DNA from: Acetobacteraceae bacterium
GTDB taxonomy: Bacteria; Pseudomonadota; Alphaproteobacteria; Acetobacterales; Acetobacteraceae
Direction: 5' to 3'
Assembly: GCA_027306955.1 (NCBI GenBank)
Contig: DAHUXX010000224.1
Location: 1 to 11,572, forward strand
Length of the DNA: 11,572 bases
The notes under the pieces were generated by a model. It was not told the DNA's origin and did not search any database. It saw nothing but the letters and a program-made list of their open reading frames with translations. This document shows positions 1-9,611 of this stretch, piece after piece; the first letter of the stretch is position 1; each line of letters opens with the position of its first letter. The translations under genes and the position numbers were made by a program.

Positions 1-1565
1 CGGCGGTCGAGCTCGGAGAGTTCCGGGGAGGTGAAGCGCGCGCCGTTGGCCATGCCCTGGCGCAGCGCCAGTTCCGGGAAGCCGCGCAGCTTCTCGGTCG
101 CTGTGGCGGGCACCTCGATGACGTAGCCGAGCTGGGCGTGGTGGCGGATCTTCAGGCCCGCGACGCCATAGCGCTGGGCGAACTCCGTCTGCATGCCGGC
201 GATGACACGGCGGGAATCGTCGCGCAGCCGGCGTTCGGCGTCGAGTTCGCCGTCGAAGCCCCGGGCGATGGCACCCGGCTCTAGGCGCGGCGGCGCAGGC
301 TCCGCGAGCGCCGCGGCGAGCCGGTCGTGCAGGGCCATGCCCACACGCATCGCGGCGGCGGCGTCAGCGAGCAGCCCGGGCGCTTCCCCGAGCGCCGAAG
401 CCGCGTTGTGCGCGGCGCGGATGCCGTCGCGGATGGATAAAAGGTCGCGCGGGGAGCCGCGGCCGAGGGAGAGGCGGGAAAGCGCGCGGGCGATGTCGGG
501 GGCGGTGCGCAGCGCCTCGCGCAGCAAGCGCGCGGCCTCGGACCCGGCGAGCAGCCAGAGCCAGGCGTGCTGGCGGGCCACGATCGGCGCCGCCTCGGCG
601 AGCGGGGCGGCGAGCCAGGATTCCAGCAGCCGCGCGCCGGCGGCGGTGCGTGTCCGGCGGACGGCGGCGAGCAGCGTGTGGGCGGTGCCGCCGTCGCGCG
701 CGCGCAGGATCTCAAGGCTCGCGGCGGTCGCGGCGTCTATCGCGAGCCGGCCGGTGTCGCCGGCGGGCGAGGGGCGCGAGAGGCGGGGCAGGCGGCCGGA
801 CTGGGTGGCGCGCACGTAGTCGAGCGCCGTGCTGGCCGCCTGGGCCTCGGAGTCGGAGAAATGGCCGAAGGCGTCGAGGCTGGCGACATCGTAGGCGGCG
901 GCGACGCGGCGGCGGGCGGTCGCGGCATCGGGGATGGGTGCCTCGGGCGCGCGGCGGGCGGCGAAGGCGTCGAGCGCCAACGTGTCGGGCGCGAGGATCT
1001 CGGCGGGGTCGAGGCGGGCGAGCAGCTCGGCGAGCCGCGGTGCCGGCGTCGTTGTGGTTTCGAACTGACCGGTCGAGATATCCAGCCACGCGGCGCCAAT
1101 TGTATCCCTTCCCGCAAGGTGGGGGGCCGGAACGAGTGCGAGCAGCCAGTTGGGCCGCGCCGCCTCCAGCAGTGTGTCCTCGGTGAGTGTGCCAGGCGTG
1201 ACCAGGCGCACGACCTCGCGCCGTATCGGGGCGCGGCCCTTGCCGGGCGGCTCCATCTGCTCGGCGATGGCGACGCGGAAGCCGCGGCGGATCAGGCGCT
1301 GCAGATAGGCCTCCGCGGCATGGACCGGCACGCCGCACATCGGGATCGGCCTGTCCGCGTGCGTGCCGCGATGGGTGAGCGCGATGTCGAGCGCCGCCGA
1401 GGCCGCCTGCGCGTCCTCGAAGAACAGCTCGTAGAAATCGCCCATGCGGAAGAACACCAGCGCGTCGGGCTGCGCCGCCTTGGCCGCGAACCATTGCGCC
1501 ATGGCGGGCGTGGCCGCCGGCGGTGGCGATGTCGGGGCGGATGGGGGTTGGGAAGGCCGCTCCAT
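1..1565 (-). CDS. mutS: DNA mismatch repair protein MutS, N-terminal part (3' end beyond the window)
   Basis: MutS recognises mismatched or looped bases in newly replicated DNA and recruits MutL. The minus-strand frame runs open from an ATG at 1565-1563 off the left edge, giving about 521 residues of a protein that is usually 850-900. The mismatch-reading domain is clear: a TPAMAQWF-like opening, then RMGDFYELFF, with the Phe-x-Glu mismatch wedge at F44 and E46. It is followed by ALTHRG and by IPMCGVPVHAAEAYL with AIAEQMEPP. The connector domain (GAAWLDISTGQFE) and the lever/core region (FARLD-type helices, RLLESWLAAPL) follow, and the visible part ends near RFTSPELSELDR, in the clamp region. 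The Walker ATPase is outside the window, so its integrity cannot be judged. A short proline-rich N-terminal tail (residues 3-20) precedes the family's usual start; M22 is an alternative start. It is divergent from the malic enzyme gene, an arrangement common in Alphaproteobacteria. Confidence 0.96.
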   Translation of the reverse strand, partial: MERPSQPPSAPTSPPPAATPAMAQWFAAKAAQPDALVFFRMGDFYELFFEDAQAASAALDIALTHRGTHADRPIPMCGVPVHAAEAYLQRLIRRGFRVAIAEQMEPPGKGRAPIRREVVRLVTPGTLTEDTLLEAARPNWLLALVPAPHLAGRDTIGAAWLDISTGQFETTTTPAPRLAELLARLDPAEILAPDTLALDAFAARRAPEAPIPDAATARRRVAAAYDVASLDAFGHFSDSEAQAASTALDYVRATQSGRLPRLSRPSPAGDTGRLAIDAATAASLEILRARDGGTAHTLLAAVRRTRTAAGARLLESWLAAPLAEAAPIVARQHAWLWLLAGSEAARLLREALRTAPDIARALSRLSLGRGSPRDLLSIRDGIRAAHNAASALGEAPGLLADAAAAMRVGMALHDRLAAALAEPAPPRLEPGAIARGFDGELDAERRLRDDSRRVIAGMQTEFAQRYGVAGLKIRHHAQLGYVIEVPATATEKLRGFPELALRQGMANGARFTSPELSELDR

Positions 1566-1569
1566 CCCT

Positions 1570-1582
1570 ACCGCATAGCGGT
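1570..1582. repeat. Small inverted repeat directly upstream of the mutS start
   Basis: ACCGC and GCGGT form a perfect 5-bp inverted repeat around the 3-base spacer ATA, ending 4 bases before the mutS ATG. It would place a small stem over the ribosome-binding region of mutS. In DNA this GC-rich a 5-bp arm can arise by chance, so a regulatory role is only a possibility. Confidence 0.25.
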
Positions 1583-1608
1583 ATCGCCGCAGTTGCGAAA
1601 CGCCTGAC

Positions 1609-1636
1609 TTGCGGCCGGGGGCGAGCCGGTCACAAT
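1609..1636 (+). promoter_or_regulatory. Candidate sigma-70-type promoter for maeB
   Basis: TTGCGG at 1609-1614 and CACAAT at 1631-1636 are separated by 16 bases in the 116-bp gap between the divergent mutS and malic enzyme genes. This fits a weak housekeeping promoter reading rightward, with a leader of roughly 40 bases before the maeB ATG. It was found by eye, and the -10 element matches the consensus poorly in its first three positions. The stretch just downstream, including AAATTTT at 1661-1667, is the most AT-rich piece of this gap. Confidence 0.3.
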
Positions 1637-1681
1637 AGGCGCCAACAAATCTCGCACCAGAAATTTTGGGGAAACGATCCG

Positions 1682-3979
<2,298 letters not shown>

Positions 3980-3983
3980 GCGT

Positions 3984-5696
3984 TCAGAGCGGCGCGAGCC
4001 AGACGTCGAGCACGGCGGCGCGCTTCTCCTCGCGGATGGCGGCCATCGCGGCATCGAGCGCCGCGTCCAGTTCCTCGGGCCGCTTCACGGTGCGCGCGAA
4101 GGCGCCGCCGGCGGCGGCAGCGATGCCGGCGTAGTCCGGCGGCGGGTCGAAGGCGACGCCGATGTCGTTGGCGCGGCTCGCGTGGCCGTGCGGATGCACG
4201 CCGAGCATGGAGAGCTTCGGGCTCTTCCAGCCGCGGTTGTTGTAGACCACCTGCAGGAAGGGCGTTTCGTACTGCCGCGCCATCCAGTGCACGGTGGAGG
4301 GCACGCTGAACATGTAGGAGCCGTCGCCGCCCAGCGCCATCACCAGCGCGTCCGGGTTGGCGAGCTTGGCGCCGATCGCCGCCCCGCCGTTCCAGCCGAG
4401 CGAGCCGCCGCCGGCGGCGTGGATGGTGCCGGGGCGCGTGCGCATCATGTGGTCGGCGATGACGGTGTAGTTGGAGATGCCCTCGCTCAGCACGATCGTG
4501 CCTTCGTCGGCGCGGGCGCGGATGGCGCCGGTGAGGTGGGTGGGCGTGATCTCGCCCTCGCCCGGCTGCTCGGCGGCGAGCAGGCGCGAGAGGCGGTCGG
4601 AGTGGCGCTGCGCGAGGCGGCGGCGGCGCGCCTCGATGGCATGCGTGTCGAGGGGCAGCGTTTCGAGCGCGGCGTTGACCTGCGCCAGCGCCTGCTGCGC
4701 GTTGGCCTGCCAGGTGGCGTGCGCGTGGATGTACCAAAGCGGCATCGCCTGCTTCAGCGCGTCCGTGTCGATGTGCAGGATGCGCGCATCGGCGCGCGGG
4801 CGGTTGTGGCTCGCGATCCAGGGCACGTCGCTGTCCAGCACCAGAACCACGTCCGCCTCCGCCAGCGCCGGGTTCTGCACCGGCTCGTTCCATTGGCAGC
4901 CCTGGTGCAGCACGTTGTCGGCGGGGAAGTTCATGGCACTCGGCACGCTGTCGAGCACGGCGATGGCGAGGCGGTCCGCGAGGCGCACGAGCTCCGGCAC
5001 CGCGCGCGGGTTGCGGCCGAGGTAGGACGTCACGACCAGCGGATGGCGCGCGCCGGCGAGGGCGCGGGCGATCTCCGCCGCGTCGTCCGCTTGTATCGCG
5101 GCAGGCGTGGTGGGCTGCCAGCGGGACCAGTCCAGCGCGACCTCTGGCACCTCCTCCTCCAGCACCTCGCGCGCGGCCATGAGGTAGACCGGGCCGCGCG
5201 GCTCGCTGGTGGCGAATTGCAGCGAGCGGGCGAGGACCTGCTTGATGTTGCGCCCAGTGCGGATCTCCGCGTCGTAGCGCATGTAGCCGCGCACGATGCC
5301 GCGCTGGTCGTGCACGTCCTGGATCCACTGGATGAACTCGTTGCGGCTGCCGGTGAGTTCGCCCTCCTGCGTCATCGGCGAGGCGCCGGCGAGGATCACC
5401 ACGGGGATGCGCCCGCGCGCCGCGTTGTGCACGGCGCCGGCCAGCGCCTGGGTGCCGCATTCCACGTGCACCAGCACGGCCTGCGGCCGCCCGCCGCTCT
5501 GCGCGTAGCCGTGGGCGATGGACAGCGCCACCATCTCGATGGGGCAGGTGACGATGCGCGGCACGGCCTTGCCCACCGCCGGCGCCGCGGCGATCGCCTC
5601 GATGATCGCGGGGTGGTCGCTGCCGAGATTGGCGAAGATGTATTCGACGCCCGCCTCGCGCAGGGCTTCGAGCAGTTGCATGGCGGCGGTCGGCAC
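3984..5696 (-). CDS. Thiamine-diphosphate-dependent enzyme, acetolactate synthase / benzoylformate decarboxylase superfamily
   Basis: A 570-residue, three-domain ThDP enzyme, a length typical of the superfamily. The GTG at 5696 is preferred because AGGGGAGAG (5706-5714) lies 9 bases upstream; an ATG at 5681 (M6) is the alternative. Visible are the N-terminal pyrimidine-binding domain with the cofactor-activating glutamate (CPIEM, E54), a central domain of about residues 190-330, and the C-terminal pyrophosphate-binding motif GDG at 457-459, 26 residues, then NN at 486-487. The usual acetolactate synthase GPG loop after the first domain's beta strand is replaced by HVECGTQ (77-83), followed by HNAARGRIPVVILAG. 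This fits the poorly characterised 'thiamine pyrophosphate-requiring protein' subgroup better than a biosynthetic IlvB, and no ilvN small-subunit gene is adjacent. It is divergent from the Liv-type importer operon, which suggests a shared substrate. The reaction is not known; decarboxylation or carboligation of a 2-oxo acid is inferred from the superfamily. Confidence 0.88.
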   Translation of the reverse strand: MPTAAMQLLEALREAGVEYIFANLGSDHPAIIEAIAAAPAVGKAVPRIVTCPIEMVALSIAHGYAQSGGRPQAVLVHVECGTQALAGAVHNAARGRIPVVILAGASPMTQEGELTGSRNEFIQWIQDVHDQRGIVRGYMRYDAEIRTGRNIKQVLARSLQFATSEPRGPVYLMAAREVLEEEVPEVALDWSRWQPTTPAAIQADDAAEIARALAGARHPLVVTSYLGRNPRAVPELVRLADRLAIAVLDSVPSAMNFPADNVLHQGCQWNEPVQNPALAEADVVLVLDSDVPWIASHNRPRADARILHIDTDALKQAMPLWYIHAHATWQANAQQALAQVNAALETLPLDTHAIEARRRRLAQRHSDRLSRLLAAEQPGEGEITPTHLTGAIRARADEGTIVLSEGISNYTVIADHMMRTRPGTIHAAGGGSLGWNGGAAIGAKLANPDALVMALGGDGSYMFSVPSTVHWMARQYETPFLQVVYNNRGWKSPKLSMLGVHPHGHASRANDIGVAFDPPPDYAGIAAAAGGAFARTVKRPEELDAALDAAMAAIREEKRAAVLDVWLAPL

Positions 5697-5705
5697 TTGC
5701 GTTTT

Positions 5706-5714
5706 CTCTCCCCT
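5706..5714 (-). promoter_or_regulatory. Ribosome-binding site fixing the GTG start of the ThDP enzyme
   Basis: On the minus strand AGGGGAGAG lies 9 bases before the GTG at 5696 and 24 bases before the next in-frame ATG at 5681. The spacing favours GTG as the real start. This is one of the clearer Shine-Dalgarno sequences in the window. Confidence 0.6.
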
Positions 5715-5772
5715 GGGGCCTCGCCACTAACCCGCGCGGCAGCGGCGCGCAAACCGCTTCCTTCGCCAAATG

Positions 5773-5786
5773 CTTTATGCCTAAAG
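5773..5786. promoter_or_regulatory. Inverted repeat in the divergent control region, possible operator
   Basis: CTTTA-TGCC-TAAAG is a perfect 5-bp inverted repeat with a 4-base spacer. It lies about midway in the 148-bp gap between the divergent ThDP enzyme and importer operon, 77 bases from the former start and 58 bases from the latter. It is locally AT-rich in a GC-rich setting, as expected for a regulator site or a promoter -10 region. No regulator gene is in the window, so which protein would bind is unknown. I saw no convincing -35/-10 pair in this gap on either strand. Confidence 0.35.
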
Positions 5787-5844
5787 TGTCCGGGACGAGG
5801 CTGATCGTAAGCGACCATCGGTAAACCCTGGGGGGGCGGGAAGA

Positions 5845-7014
5845 ATGAAGCGGATCTGGGCGGCTGGGCTCGCGCTGGGCGCGGCGATGGCGCTGTCGGC
5901 GGGCGGGACGGCACGCGCGGCGGACGTGAACGTCGCCTTCGTTGCCACGCTCTCCGGCCCGGCGGCGACGCTGGGCAAGCAGCTCGAGGACGGGTTCAAG
6001 CTGCGGCTCGACCAGCTGGGCGGCAAGCTCGGCGGCGAGCCCGCGCATGTCAGCATCATCGACGACGAGCTGAAGCCGGACGTGGCGCTGACCAAGCTCA
6101 AGGCGGTGATGGAGAGCCGGCACATCAACTTCGTCGTCGGCCCGATCTTCACCATCGTCGAGGCCGCGATCTTCAAGCCGGTGATCCGCTCCGGCGCCAT
6201 CTTCATCAGCCCCAACGCCGGCTGGTCCTACCTCGCGGGGAAGGGCTGCAACCCGCATTTCTTCGCGACCAGCTACGAGAACGGCCAGCCGCATTCCGTG
6301 AGCGGGCAGTACGCGACGGACGCGGGCTACAAGCGCGTGTTCCTGCTCGCGCCGGACTACCAGGCCGGGCACGAGGCGCTCGCCGGGTTCAAGTCGCGCT
6401 ACAAGGGCACCGTGGTCGCCGAGGACTACGTGCCGCTGACCTCGATGGACTTCCAGTCGGAGCTGGCGAAGATCGCGCAGGCGAAGCCGGATGCGATCTA
6501 CGCCTTCCTGCCCGGCGGGCTCGGCATCAACTTCGTCAAACAGTTCCACGCGGCCGGGCTGAACCACATCCCGTTCCTCTCCGCCTTCACCGCGGACGAG
6601 AGCGTGCTGCCGGCGGAGGGCAACGCCGCACTCGGGCTCTATGGCGGGGCGGACTGGGCACCTGATCTCAACAACCCGACCAACAAGGCCTTCGTCGCCG
6701 CGTTCGAGGCGAAGTACCATTACGTTCCCGCAACCTACGCGGCGCAGGCCTACGACACCGCGAGCCTGATCGACGCGGCGGTGCGCGAGGCCGGCGGGGC
6801 GGGCAACGCGGACAAGGTGGCGGCGGCGATGATGAAGGCGGACTTCAAGTCCGTGCGCGGCAATTTCCGCTTCAACCACAACCACTACCCGATCCAGGAC
6901 TTCTACCTGACGAAGGTGGTGAAGGGCGCGGACGGCAAGCTGCAGACCAGCATCGTGAAGAAGGTGCTGACCGACGCCGCCGACCCCTATGCCGGCCAGT
7001 GCAGGATGAAGTGA
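5845..7014 (+). CDS. Branched-chain amino acid-type ABC transporter, periplasmic substrate-binding protein
   Basis: Periplasmic type I binding protein (Peripla_BP_6 family; 389 residues, the normal size) that captures the ligand and delivers it to the LivHM permease. Residues 1-25 are a signal peptide: MKR, a hydrophobic stretch, then ARA with predicted cleavage before A26. The mature protein opens DVNVAFVATLSGPAATLGKQ, the usual first strand and ligand loop, followed by DGFKLRLDQLGG and IIDDELKPDVAL. FVVGPIFTIVEAAIF forms the second ligand-contact region, and YAAQAYDTASLIDAAV is a typical C-lobe motif. There are only two cysteines, C135 and C386. The start is the ATG just after a G-rich leader (GGGAAGA). 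It is the first gene of the operon; 19 bases including a hairpin separate it from livH. The ligand may be an aliphatic or aromatic amino acid, a 2-oxo acid or an amide. Family assignment is secure, specificity is not. Confidence 0.93.
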   Translation: MKRIWAAGLALGAAMALSAGGTARAADVNVAFVATLSGPAATLGKQLEDGFKLRLDQLGGKLGGEPAHVSIIDDELKPDVALTKLKAVMESRHINFVVGPIFTIVEAAIFKPVIRSGAIFISPNAGWSYLAGKGCNPHFFATSYENGQPHSVSGQYATDAGYKRVFLLAPDYQAGHEALAGFKSRYKGTVVAEDYVPLTSMDFQSELAKIAQAKPDAIYAFLPGGLGINFVKQFHAAGLNHIPFLSAFTADESVLPAEGNAALGLYGGADWAPDLNNPTNKAFVAAFEAKYHYVPATYAAQAYDTASLIDAAVREAGGAGNADKVAAAMMKADFKSVRGNFRFNHNHYPIQDFYLTKVVKGADGKLQTSIVKKVLTDAADPYAGQCRMK

Positions 7015-7019
7015 ATCCG

Positions 7020-7033
7020 GCGGCGCAAGCCGC
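7020..7033 (+). repeat. GNRA-tetraloop hairpin between the binding-protein stop and the livH start
   Basis: GCGGC-GCAA-GCCGC is a perfect 5-bp GC stem closed by a GCAA (GNRA) tetraloop. It begins 5 bases after the binding-protein stop codon and ends on the base directly before the livH ATG at 7034. No Shine-Dalgarno sequence is seen in the 19-base spacer. In the messenger it could stabilise the 3' end of the binding-protein message and lower livH translation, matching the usual excess of binding protein over permease. The role is inference; the stem is seen directly. Confidence 0.5.
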
Positions 7034-7948
7034 ATGACGCTGCTGCTGGTGCAGGCGCTGAACGGGGTGCAGCTCGGGCTCACCCTGTTCCTGATCGCGG
7101 CCGGGCTCACGCTCGTGTTCGGGGTGATGGACTTCATCAACCTCGCGCACGGCGTGCAGTACATGGTGGGCGCCTATCTCGCGGTCTCGTTCTATGACGC
7201 GAGCGGATCGTTCCTGCTGGCACTCATCGGTGCGTCGCTGGCGACCGGGGCGCTGGGGCTCCTGCTGGAGGCGCTGGTGTTCCGCCGCCTCATGGGGCGC
7301 GGGCATCTCGACCAGGTGCTGGCGACGTTCGGGCTGATCCTCACCATCGGCGAGCTGGTGCGCCTCATCTGGGGAACGTCGCCGCTGCAACTGCCGGTGC
7401 CGAGGCTGCTTTCCGGCGCGGTGCCGCTGATGTCCGGCATGGGCTACCCGGTCTATCGCATCATGCTCATCGTCGTGGGGCTCGCGGTCGCGGGCGGGAT
7501 GGCGCTGGTGATCGGGCGCACGAAGATCGGCATGCAGCTGCGCGCCGGCGCCTCCAACGCGGCGATGGTCAACGCGCTCGGCGTCGATATCCACCGCATG
7601 TTCCGCCTGGTGTTCGGCGTCGGCGCGATGCTGGCGGGGTTCGCGGGCGTGCTCGCCGCGCCGCTCGTCTCGGTGGAGGCGGGCATGAGCGACAACCTGC
7701 TGATCCTCGCCTTCGTCGTCATCGTGGTGGGCGGCGTGGGTTCCGTGCGCGGCGCCTTCATCGCGGCGATCCTGGTGGGGCTGGTGGACACGCTGGGCCG
7801 CTCGCTGGTGACCGCCGCAGCGCTCGCGCTGCTGCCGCCGATGGCGGCGGGGCACGTGGGCCCGGCGCTGGCCTCGATGCTGATCTACCTGTTCATGGCG
7901 GCGGTGCTGGCGGTGCGGCCGGCGGGCCTGTTCGGCGTGCCCGCATGA
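7034..7948 (+). CDS. livH: Branched-chain amino acid-type ABC transporter permease, LivH family
   Basis: Inner-membrane permease subunit of the HAAT importer, 304 residues and almost entirely hydrophobic, with roughly eight membrane segments. It opens with the family pattern ALNGVQLGLTLFLIAAGLTL and continues FGVMDFINLAHG, with the conserved N36-x-x-H39-G40. The cytoplasmic coupling loop that contacts the ATPases is seen at about 170-191 (RAGASNAAMVNALGVDIHR), followed by GVGAMLAGFAGVLAAP and the final VVGGVGSVRGAF motif, all typical of LivH. It pairs with LivM as a heterodimer. The ATG at 7034 follows a tight hairpin and has no clear Shine-Dalgarno, so expression is probably coupled to the gene upstream. 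Its stop overlaps the livM start by 4 bases (ATGA). Transport specificity cannot be derived from the permease. Confidence 0.93.
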   Translation: MTLLLVQALNGVQLGLTLFLIAAGLTLVFGVMDFINLAHGVQYMVGAYLAVSFYDASGSFLLALIGASLATGALGLLLEALVFRRLMGRGHLDQVLATFGLILTIGELVRLIWGTSPLQLPVPRLLSGAVPLMSGMGYPVYRIMLIVVGLAVAGGMALVIGRTKIGMQLRAGASNAAMVNALGVDIHRMFRLVFGVGAMLAGFAGVLAAPLVSVEAGMSDNLLILAFVVIVVGGVGSVRGAFIAAILVGLVDTLGRSLVTAAALALLPPMAAGHVGPALASMLIYLFMAAVLAVRPAGLFGVPA

Positions 7949-8871
7949 CGGGCTGGCGGCTGCCGCTCGGGATGCTGGTGGTGTTCGCGGCGATCCCGCT
8001 GCTCCCCTTGGGGCACGACAGCGGCTACGCCATGCTGCTCGGCGCGCGGATCATGGTGTTCGCCACCGCCGCCGTCTCGCTCGACCTCATCCTCGGCGCG
8101 GGCGGGCTGGTGAGCTTCGGGCACGCGGCGCCGCTGCTGCTCGGCGCCTATGCCGTCGCGGCGCTGGACAAGGCGGGCGTGGACGGCGCGTTGCCGGTGC
8201 TGGCGCTGGCACTGGCGCTCGCGGGCATCTACGCGCTGCTGACGGGGGCGGTGGCGCTGCGCACGCGGGGCGTGAACTTCATCATGATCACGCTCGCCTT
8301 CGCGCAGATGGTCTATTTCGCGACGGGATCGATCCCCGACTACGGCGGCACCGACGGCTATCCGCTCGGCGAGCGCACGCGGCTGTTCGGGCTCAAGGTG
8401 CTGCATGACGGGCTGCCGTTCTATCTCTCGGCACTCGCGGTGCTGGTGGCGAGCTACCTGGTGTGCCGCGCGCTGCTGGCGACGCCGTTCGGCCGCTCGC
8501 TCGTCGCATTGCGGCAGAACGAGCAGCGGGCGCGCGCGATGGGGATCGACCCGCTGCGCGTGCGGCTCGGCGCGATGGTGGTCGCCTCCCTCATCGCGAG
8601 CCTCGCGGGCGTGCTGCTGGCCAACGAATCCGACTTCATCTCGCCCGCCTACGGCGCCTGGCAGCGCTCGGCGGAGCTGATGGTGATGGTGCTGCTGGGC
8701 GGCGCCGGCTCGCTTTCCGGCGCGGTGCTGGGGGCGGGCGTGGTGGTGCTGCTGGAGGAGGGGCTGGGGCGGTTCACGCAGCACTGGCCGCTGATCTTCG
8801 GGCCGGTGCTGGTGCTGGCGGCGCTGGGGCTGCGCGGCGGGCTGGCGGGCATGTGGGCGCGCCGTGGCTGA
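7945..8871 (+). CDS. livM: Branched-chain amino acid-type ABC transporter permease, LivM family
   Basis: Second membrane subunit of the importer, 308 residues. This is normal for the common LivM form and shorter than the E. coli protein, which has an N-terminal extension. Family motifs are LILGAGGLVSFGHAAPLLLGAYA (LVSFGH at 55-60), GVNFIMITLAFAQM, the coupling loop RQNEQRARAMGIDPLRVR from residue 190, and the closing LGGAGSLSGAVLGAG. Repeated hydrophobic runs fit about eight membrane segments. The start is an ATG overlapping the livH stop (ATGA), so the two permeases are probably made in balanced amounts by translational coupling. The stop lies 8 bases inside the livG frame. The strong order livH-livM-livG-livF supports the call. 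Confidence 0.93.
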   Translation: MTGWRLPLGMLVVFAAIPLLPLGHDSGYAMLLGARIMVFATAAVSLDLILGAGGLVSFGHAAPLLLGAYAVAALDKAGVDGALPVLALALALAGIYALLTGAVALRTRGVNFIMITLAFAQMVYFATGSIPDYGGTDGYPLGERTRLFGLKVLHDGLPFYLSALAVLVASYLVCRALLATPFGRSLVALRQNEQRARAMGIDPLRVRLGAMVVASLIASLAGVLLANESDFISPAYGAWQRSAELMVMVLLGGAGSLSGAVLGAGVVVLLEEGLGRFTQHWPLIFGPVLVLAALGLRGGLAGMWARRG

Positions 8872-9610
8872 GGTGCTGCACGTCGAGGGCCTGTCCAAGA
8901 CGTTCGGCGCGCTGTGGGTGACGCGCGAGGTCTCGCTCACGCTCGCGGCGGGCGAGGTGCACGCGGTGATCGGGCCCAACGGCGCGGGCAAGACCACGCT
9001 GATCCACCAGATCTCCGGCGTGCTGCTGCCCGACCGCGGGCGGATTTCGTTGCGGGGCCGAGACATCACGCGGGCGAGGCCGGAGGCGCGGGCGCGGGCG
9101 GGGCTGGCGCGCAGCTTCCAGATCACCTCCGTGCTGCCGGAGTTTTCCGTCCTCGAAAACGTTGCGCTTTCGGTCCAGGCGCACGCGGGGCGGGCGATGC
9201 GCCCATGGGGCCGCGCCGGCCGGGACCGCGAGGCGAACGCGCGCGGCATGGCGGCGCTGGAACGCATGCAGATGGCGGACCGCGCGCACCGCCCCGCCGG
9301 CACGCTCAGCCACGGCGAGAAGCGCCAGCTCGAACTCGCGATGGCGATCGCCGCCGACCCGCTCGTGATGCTGCTCGACGAGCCGCTGGCCGGTGCCGGG
9401 CCGGAGGAGGTGCCGCGGCTGATCTCCCTCCTGCGCGCGATGAAGGGCGGGCCCGCGATCCTGCTCGTGGAGCACGACATGGAGGCGGTGTTCGCGCTCG
9501 CGGACCGGATCACGGTGCTGGCGGAGGGCCGGGTGATCGCGAGCGGCAGGCCCGATGCGGTGCGCGGCGACGAGGCGGTGCGCGCGGCCTATCTCGGCGA
9601 AGACTTCTGA
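8864..9610 (+). CDS. livG: Branched-chain amino acid-type ABC transporter ATP-binding protein, LivG family
   Basis: Cytoplasmic ATPase subunit powering the importer, 248 residues, the usual LivG length. Walker A is GPNGAGKTT at 37-45, the ABC signature LSHGE at 148-152, Walker B VMLLDEP at 168-174 and the switch histidine H204 in VEHDM. The C-terminal RITVLAEGRVIASG is typical of the family. The insertion between Walker A and the signature (AGLARSFQITSVLPEFSVLENVAL) is the LivG-type Q-loop region. The start is GTG at 8864, overlapping the livM stop by 8 bases; an in-frame start further in would remove the first beta strand. It forms a heterodimer with the LivF product encoded next. All nucleotide-binding residues appear intact; only the D-loop (AGAGPEE rather than the common AGLGPEE) differs slightly. 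Confidence 0.94.
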   Translation: MAEVLHVEGLSKTFGALWVTREVSLTLAAGEVHAVIGPNGAGKTTLIHQISGVLLPDRGRISLRGRDITRARPEARARAGLARSFQITSVLPEFSVLENVALSVQAHAGRAMRPWGRAGRDREANARGMAALERMQMADRAHRPAGTLSHGEKRQLELAMAIAADPLVMLLDEPLAGAGPEEVPRLISLLRAMKGGPAILLVEHDMEAVFALADRITVLAEGRVIASGRPDAVRGDEAVRAAYLGEDF

Positions 9611-9611
9611 C

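Noticed and set aside
567..1607. A 346-codon plus-strand open frame opposite mutS
   Set aside because: Glycine/arginine-rich shadow of the mutS codons, no domain or plausible start context.
1523..1681. N-terminal extension of the malic enzyme from a start at 1523
   Set aside because: The extra 53 residues overlap mutS and resemble nothing in the family; a Shine-Dalgarno sequence and the family-like N-terminus both point to 1682.
3984..5696. Calling the ThDP enzyme IlvB (biosynthetic acetolactate synthase large subunit)
   Set aside because: The GPG loop is replaced by ECG, no ilvN or ilvC gene is adjacent, and the context is a transporter operon; the general superfamily call is all that is supported.
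9555..9611. Upstream in-frame start for livF inside livG
   Set aside because: The extension lies within the livG C-terminus, and the LivF family start (MKLSVENLQ) begins at 9612, one base after the livG stop.
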